NCBI GenBank assembly: GCA_017550775.1
Contig: JAFZOA010000677.1
Coordinates: forward strand, 1 to 8,162
DNA: 8,162 nt
From: Ruminiclostridium sp.
Lineage (GTDB): Bacteria; Bacillota_A; Clostridia; Oscillospirales; Ruminococcaceae
Reading direction: 5' to 3'
This document shows, in pieces, positions 4,486 to 8,162 of the stretch (positions are counted from its first letter, which is position 1; the number at the start of each line of letters is the position of its first letter). The translations under genes and the position numbers were made by a program. Under the pieces are notes generated by a model. It did no database searches. It had not been told where the DNA came from and worked only from the letters and a program-made list of their open reading frames with translations.

Positions 4486-6684
4486 TCAGCGTTTGTTGCC
4501 GCTGTCGTCAACGTGGGTGTCCTGTTTGTAGCCTTTGACTTTGGTGTCACCGAAGGATTCAGCCACCTTGCGGCACTCCTCCTCTGCGGCGAGGAACGCG
4601 TCGGCTACCTTCGGGTCGAAGTGAGAGCCGGCGCTCTCGCGGATAATATCGCAGGCCTGCTCGAATGAGAACGGCTCCTTATAGCTTCGCTTGGAAACGA
4701 GCGCGTCGAACACGTCCGCTACGGCCATGATACGCGCGGACAGCGGGATATCCTCGCCGGCGAGCCCGTCGGGATAGCCCTTGCCGTTCCACTTCTCATG
4801 GTGGTAGTGCGCAAGGTTCTTCGCTTCGTTGAGGTAGTCTGACTCCGGCACGAGCGCAATTACCTGATCTATGATCTCGCCGCCGATAGCAGCATGACTC
4901 TGCATGATAGTGAACTCATCGTCGGTGAGCCGTCCGGGCTTGTTGAGTATCATGTCCGAGACCTTGATCTTGCCGACGTCGTGGAGCGGGGCGGAGTTGC
5001 CTACATTCTCCATGAACCTGTCGGTGAGCTCGTCGGGGTAGTACCCGAGCTCGCGCATCTTGCGCATTATGATGCGGGCATAGGCGGCGGTCTTGCGGAC
5101 ATGATCGCCGGTGTTCTTATCGCGGCTCTCCACCATGTCGGCGAGCACGAGGATAAGGGCGTTCTGCATCCTGCGGATGGTGTCGTTCTTCCGGCTTATG
5201 TCTTCAAGGTGTTCAACGCTGTCGCCTGCCATTTTGACGATAGCGTTGTAGAGGTTCTCGATCTCGTCGCCGGTGCGGATATCTATGTTCCGGAGGTTCT
5301 CAACGCTCTTGTCAAGAGTGTAGTTGCTGTTGAACGCGAACTTGTCGGCGCTCTTTGCCATAGAGTTCACGGGGAAGACGATGTGGTATTCCACCATCCA
5401 CAGCACCACTGCGAAGATCACCACGAAGAACGCGAAGAACAGCGAGCTCATGCCGGTGAAGAAGTTTATGTTGTAATGGTCGATCTTGGCCATGGTAACG
5501 TCCGCGCCTGCGTAGGCGACAACATCACCCGCGCTGTTGTAAATCGGGCGGAAAACCGAGAGAAGATCGCCGTAGACGGTCCCGCGCGTGATGATCGGAT
5601 CCGGCACGCCGCCCACGAGAAGCACCGAAACATCAATTCCGGTGAGCACGTCGTCGAACGCCTCGACATATCCTACGTCGGAGCCCTTCACATCGCCGCT
5701 GTCAAGATCGAACACCACATGGCAGCCGTCTTTGAGGATCTTGTAAACGTAGATGTATTCTATCTCGTCGTCGCTGTTTTTGAGGGCGTACAGCAGCTTT
5801 TCCGTTTCCGCGTAGCCTTCGGAGCTTCTGCCCTCCGCAAGCCAGCGGTCGATGCTGTCGCCGTCAACGAAGCCCACGACCGTACTCGTAACGCCCTCGA
5901 CAAGCTTTTCGTGCTGCTCAAGAGCGGCATTATTGAACAGGATAAAGCTTATCCCCGTAGCCACCGCGCCCATGAGTATCATAGCCGCCATGAGGACGAT
6001 CATGATCTTGGTGCGGACGGAGATAACGCGATGCCTGATGTGCCGGAGACTGTCCGCTTCGGAGCGGGACACGGGGGCTTGCATCCAGCCGAGGAACTCC
6101 AGCTTCTGCTTTATCTTATCCGGCAGGAAGGTAAGTATCATCATTACGATGAAAACGGTTATCATCTTGTCGAGGATATCCATGATGATGTTGCCGAGGA
6201 ACTGCGCAAGCGTCTGATCGGTTATACCGGCTTCGACGAGCGACGATGCGATCGACTGACTGTCAAAGTATATGCCGTCGAGGAACCACGGGAGCAGGGT
6301 GCCAAGCCCGCCGCCGACCGCAGTAAGAAGAAGTACGAACAGCGCGAGCATACCGGGCCGCCTGAACGACAGCCAACCCTTCCTTGCAAAGACCGCCGCC
6401 GTCACCGCGTTGAGCACGCTGAGCAGACCGTAGTATATGGAGGCGGGATCGGAGAAGCAGTTGATGACATTGGTCATGAACCCGACGAAGATGCCGGGGA
6501 GATAGCCGCCGAGCGCCGAAGCAAGGATAATGCCCACATTGTCGAGGTAAAGCGGCAGACCGAGACTGCTCACGATCCTGTACAGCAGGAAGTTTATGCC
6601 GATGCATACCACACATTCTGCCGCAACGATAAGCAGATTTCTCCGTTTTTCTTTTTTATAGTTCAGTAAAAGGTCTTTTGTCAT
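4486..6684 (-). CDS. Membrane HD-GYP receptor: S-component-like membrane module, Cache-like sensor, HAMP, HD-GYP
   Basis: From the ATG at 6684 the protein has 732 residues. Residues 1-190 form about five helices with an L-P-L-Y-L-D-N-V-G segment (43-51) and G-G-Y-L-P-G-I-F-V-G (59-68), resembling substrate-binding S components of ECF vitamin transporters. A helix (about 223-250) leads to an extracellular region (252-405) with a Cache-like pattern ending in S-A-G-D-V-V-A-Y-A-G-A-D-V (384-396). A second helix (407-432), a HAMP-like stretch (433-490) and a linker lead to HD-GYP (about 510-700). Catalytic signatures are intact: H528, H568-D569, H597, H628-H629, G636-Y637-P638 and D657. HD-GYP domains hydrolyse cyclic di-GMP, sometimes 3'3'-cGAMP, so this should be a ligand-controlled phosphodiesterase. 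The frame extends upstream to a TTG at 6702, giving 738 aa, but that start has no ribosome binding site. The ATG has GGTG 8 nt upstream. Confidence 0.93.
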   Translation of the reverse strand: MTKDLLLNYKKEKRRNLLIVAAECVVCIGINFLLYRIVSSLGLPLYLDNVGIILASALGGYLPGIFVGFMTNVINCFSDPASIYYGLLSVLNAVTAAVFARKGWLSFRRPGMLALFVLLLTAVGGGLGTLLPWFLDGIYFDSQSIASSLVEAGITDQTLAQFLGNIIMDILDKMITVFIVMMILTFLPDKIKQKLEFLGWMQAPVSRSEADSLRHIRHRVISVRTKIMIVLMAAMILMGAVATGISFILFNNAALEQHEKLVEGVTSTVVGFVDGDSIDRWLAEGRSSEGYAETEKLLYALKNSDDEIEYIYVYKILKDGCHVVFDLDSGDVKGSDVGYVEAFDDVLTGIDVSVLLVGGVPDPIITRGTVYGDLLSVFRPIYNSAGDVVAYAGADVTMAKIDHYNINFFTGMSSLFFAFFVVIFAVVLWMVEYHIVFPVNSMAKSADKFAFNSNYTLDKSVENLRNIDIRTGDEIENLYNAIVKMAGDSVEHLEDISRKNDTIRRMQNALILVLADMVESRDKNTGDHVRKTAAYARIIMRKMRELGYYPDELTDRFMENVGNSAPLHDVGKIKVSDMILNKPGRLTDDEFTIMQSHAAIGGEIIDQVIALVPESDYLNEAKNLAHYHHEKWNGKGYPDGLAGEDIPLSARIMAVADVFDALVSKRSYKEPFSFEQACDIIRESAGSHFDPKVADAFLAAEEECRKVAESFGDTKVKGYKQDTHVDDSGNKR

Positions 6685-6864
6685 TTTAAGCACCGCTTTC
6701 AATATGCGTAATTATATCTATGTCACAGGATCCGCCGATAAATGTGCTGCGGCACAGACCTGTAAAACAGTATGATCGCCCGTTTCCGAGGAACGGTAAG
6801 AATGTGATGTATTTTCTTCCGTCTGCCGACAGCGCGGCGGGAAAGCCGGGAAACATATACCATA

Positions 6865-6893
6865 ATTATATATTATCCAATGGGAATTGTCAA
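6865..6893 (-). promoter_or_regulatory. Full-consensus SigA promoter, probably driving the HD-GYP gene with a long leader
   Basis: On the minus strand TTGACA (6888-6893), a 17-nt spacer and TATAAT (6865-6870) are both perfect. Transcription should start near 6858, leaving about 174 nt before the ATG at 6684. A second TATAAT at 6711-6716 lies much closer to the gene but has no recognisable -35 box at 16-18 nt. It may be a weaker proximal promoter. A start from it, near 6704, would leave the upstream TTG essentially leaderless. Confidence 0.8.
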
Positions 6894-6947
6894 CCTTTTT
6901 TATTTGTTTATTTTGCTGCGTAATTATTGCATAATAGACAAAAACTG

Positions 6948-6976
6948 TTGACTATAAAGCGCTTATGTGATATAAT
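6948..6976 (+). promoter_or_regulatory. SigA-type promoter of the histidine kinase gene
   Basis: TTGACT (6948-6953), a 17-nt spacer and a perfect TATAAT (6971-6976) make a near-consensus promoter starting near 6983. The leader to the ATG at 7071 is about 88 nt. The spacer contains AAGCGCTTATGT, half of which (AAGCGCTT) is a palindrome that a repressor could occupy. Confidence 0.88.
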
Positions 6977-7070
6977 ATTATCGGTTATATCACAGTACCG
7001 TGCATCGTTTCACGGATATTTCGTCTCCGGAACATGATCTCATTACTATAACGAAACGGGGTGAGACCGA

Positions 7071-8162
7071 ATGCTGTATTATCAGATATCGCTGTATCTC
7101 AGCGTGACCATTACGGGCATATTCCTGTGGAAATGGAACAGGTATATCTCGGTGAGCTATGCCATCGCGTTTCTTCTCATACCTATCATCAACCTTGGAT
7201 ATTTCAGAATTGCCGTCTCGGAGACTTATCCCGAGGCTATCCTTGCGAACGGCCTTTGCTATGTATGTTCGCTTTTCATGCAGCTCGGCATACTCGTTTA
7301 TGTGTTCCAGTTCTGTAAGCTCATACTCCCGCGGTGGATAAGCGTACCTATGTTCCTCGCGAACACGGTAGTCGGCATGATGGCGCTCACCACGAACCGC
7401 AACCACCTTCTGTACAAGGAATCATGGCTTGTACAGGAAAACGGGCTTTCGTATCTCGGAAAGGTGTACGGCCCTCTCCACACGGTGTTCTATATAATGA
7501 TAGCGCTGTACATGGTGCTGGATGTGGGGGCGCTTATATACGGCTTCAGGCGCAGGGACGTGTCAAAGAAGAATGCGGTGATACTCGCGATACTGTACCT
7601 GATAAACATAATGTCATTCTTCGGGTCGAAGCTTTTCGGACTTACGGTGGAGCTGTCGCCCGGAGCGTTCATACTCACTCAGATCGTCATGCTTGTGCTG
7701 GCGGAGCGCGTCAAGATGTACTCCGTCGCGGAAATGGCGATAGATACCATTACCGACGAGGGGCGCACCGGCTTTGTGGCGTTCGACCTGTCGCGGCATT
7801 ACCTCGGGTGCAGCGGCCCCGCAGAAGATTACCTGCCCGAGCTTAAAGAGCTGTACATAGACGGTTCCCTGCACAGGGGCGACCCGCGGTTCGACGTGAT
7901 ACACAAGTGGCTCGACCGTACCGACATGAACAACAAGGCGTGCGACTTTTCCATAGAGCGCGGCAATGTGAGCTACCACATCACGGTCAATTACACCATG
8001 CTCGGGAACAAGAAGCGCGGCTATCAGATAAGCATTGACGACGACACCGACGAGCGCCGCTACATAGCGCTGCTCCAGGAGGCGCGTCACTCCGCCGAGA
8101 CAGTCTCACAGGCGAAGGGCGACTTCCTCGCTCATATGTCCCACGAGATACGCACGCCTATC
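7071..8162 (+). CDS. 7TM sensor histidine kinase, N-terminal part (cut by the window edge)
   Basis: An open frame of 364 codons runs from the ATG at 7071 to the right edge with no stop. Seven hydrophobic helices (about 4-20, 27-48, 57-81, 87-106, 133-158, 167-186, 195-213) form an N-terminal 7TM receptor module of the kind found on Firmicutes histidine kinases. Residues about 222-325 have a PAS-like pattern beginning with G-F-V-A-F-D (234-239). A helix then leads to the HisKA H-box F-L-A-H-M-S-H-E-I-R-T-P (352-363), with H358 the predicted phosphoacceptor. The H-box form is typical of hybrid kinases, but the catalytic domain and any receiver lie outside the window. The start has GGGGTGA (7058-7064) 6 nt upstream. 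The kinase should autophosphorylate at H358 on sensing a membrane or small-molecule signal. Divergence from the HD-GYP gene suggests a shared response. The ligand is unknown. Confidence 0.93.
   Translation, partial: MLYYQISLYLSVTITGIFLWKWNRYISVSYAIAFLLIPIINLGYFRIAVSETYPEAILANGLCYVCSLFMQLGILVYVFQFCKLILPRWISVPMFLANTVVGMMALTTNRNHLLYKESWLVQENGLSYLGKVYGPLHTVFYIMIALYMVLDVGALIYGFRRRDVSKKNAVILAILYLINIMSFFGSKLFGLTVELSPGAFILTQIVMLVLAERVKMYSVAEMAIDTITDEGRTGFVAFDLSRHYLGCSGPAEDYLPELKELYIDGSLHRGDPRFDVIHKWLDRTDMNNKACDFSIERGNVSYHITVNYTMLGNKKRGYQISIDDDTDERRYIALLQEARHSAETVSQAKGDFLAHMSHEIRTPI

Larger units (their letters stand above)
6685..7070. other. Divergent control region between the HD-GYP receptor and the histidine kinase
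   Basis: These 386 bp hold no convincing gene. An AT-rich centre (about 6855-6985) carries two back-to-back consensus promoters, one for each neighbour. The left part is the roughly 174-nt leader of the HD-GYP transcript. It contains short stems at 6743-6756 (TGTGC/GCACA) and 6780-6796 (CCGTT/AACGG), and I could not match it to a known riboswitch. The right part is the roughly 88-nt kinase leader. Small dyads at 6923-6935 (ATTAT-TGC-ATAAT) and 6957-6968 are possible operators. Confidence 0.7.

Noticed and set aside
4894..6669. A 591-codon open frame on the + strand opposite the HD-GYP gene
   Set aside because: It is fully antisense to a gene with intact domains. Its His/Val/Glu/Asp-rich translation shows no recognisable motif, as expected when a GC-rich codon pattern is read from the opposite strand.
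6685..6702. TTG (6702) or GTG (6693) as the start of the HD-GYP protein
   Set aside because: TTG has no ribosome binding site and lies at the likely start point of the proximal promoter. GTG is also poorly placed. ATG at 6684 has GGTG 8 nt upstream and begins just before a typical K/R-rich pre-helix segment.
6720..6923. A 67-codon + strand open frame in the divergent control region
   Set aside because: It has no Shine-Dalgarno and low-complexity content. It runs through the minus-strand promoter at 6865-6893, which explains the sequence better.

Overview
The window looks like chromosomal DNA from a Gram-positive anaerobe of class Clostridia, most likely an Oscillospiraceae/Ruminococcus-type gut or rumen bacterium. 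The grounds are near-consensus SigA promoters with 17-nt spacers, strong G-rich Shine-Dalgarno sites, GC-rich genes (many ATA, CTC and GCG codons) separated by AT-rich spacers, and a gene repertoire typical of these organisms: a GH26-like enzyme, an HD-GYP receptor, a 7TM histidine kinase and an XRE-AbrB/ABC-2 operon. The family placement is inference. I see no mobile element, CRISPR array, tRNA or rRNA.

Layout. 1-117 holds two strong hairpins: an intrinsic terminator for an unseen + strand gene to the left, and a 12-bp stem just past the end of the first minus-strand gene. 118-1563 (-) encodes a cytoplasmic GH26-like glycoside hydrolase with its own promoter and a cre/LacI-like operator over the expected transcription start. 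1674-2159 (-) encodes a stand-alone cyclic-nucleotide-binding (CNB) domain protein that lacks the phosphate-binding arginine. 2160-2417 holds the CNB promoter, a large hairpin terminator and two perfect palindromes. 2418-4324 (-) is a compact three-gene operon, XRE-AbrB regulator, ABC ATPase and ABC-2 permease, behind a full-consensus promoter. 4486-6684 (-) encodes a 732-aa membrane receptor: an ECF S-component-like membrane module, a Cache-like sensor, HAMP and an HD-GYP phosphodiesterase domain. A 386-bp divergent control region follows. From 7071 to the right edge (+) runs the 5' part of a 7TM sensor histidine kinase, cut by the window exactly after its H-box.

The window reads as a signalling and transport neighbourhood rather than one pathway. 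The HD-GYP receptor and the histidine kinase are transcribed divergently from one AT-rich region and are the best candidates for functional coupling. The ABC operon appears self-contained and controlled by its first gene. The hydrolase and the CNB protein each have their own promoter. The most unusual item is the fusion of a transporter-like S-component module to an HD-GYP receptor.
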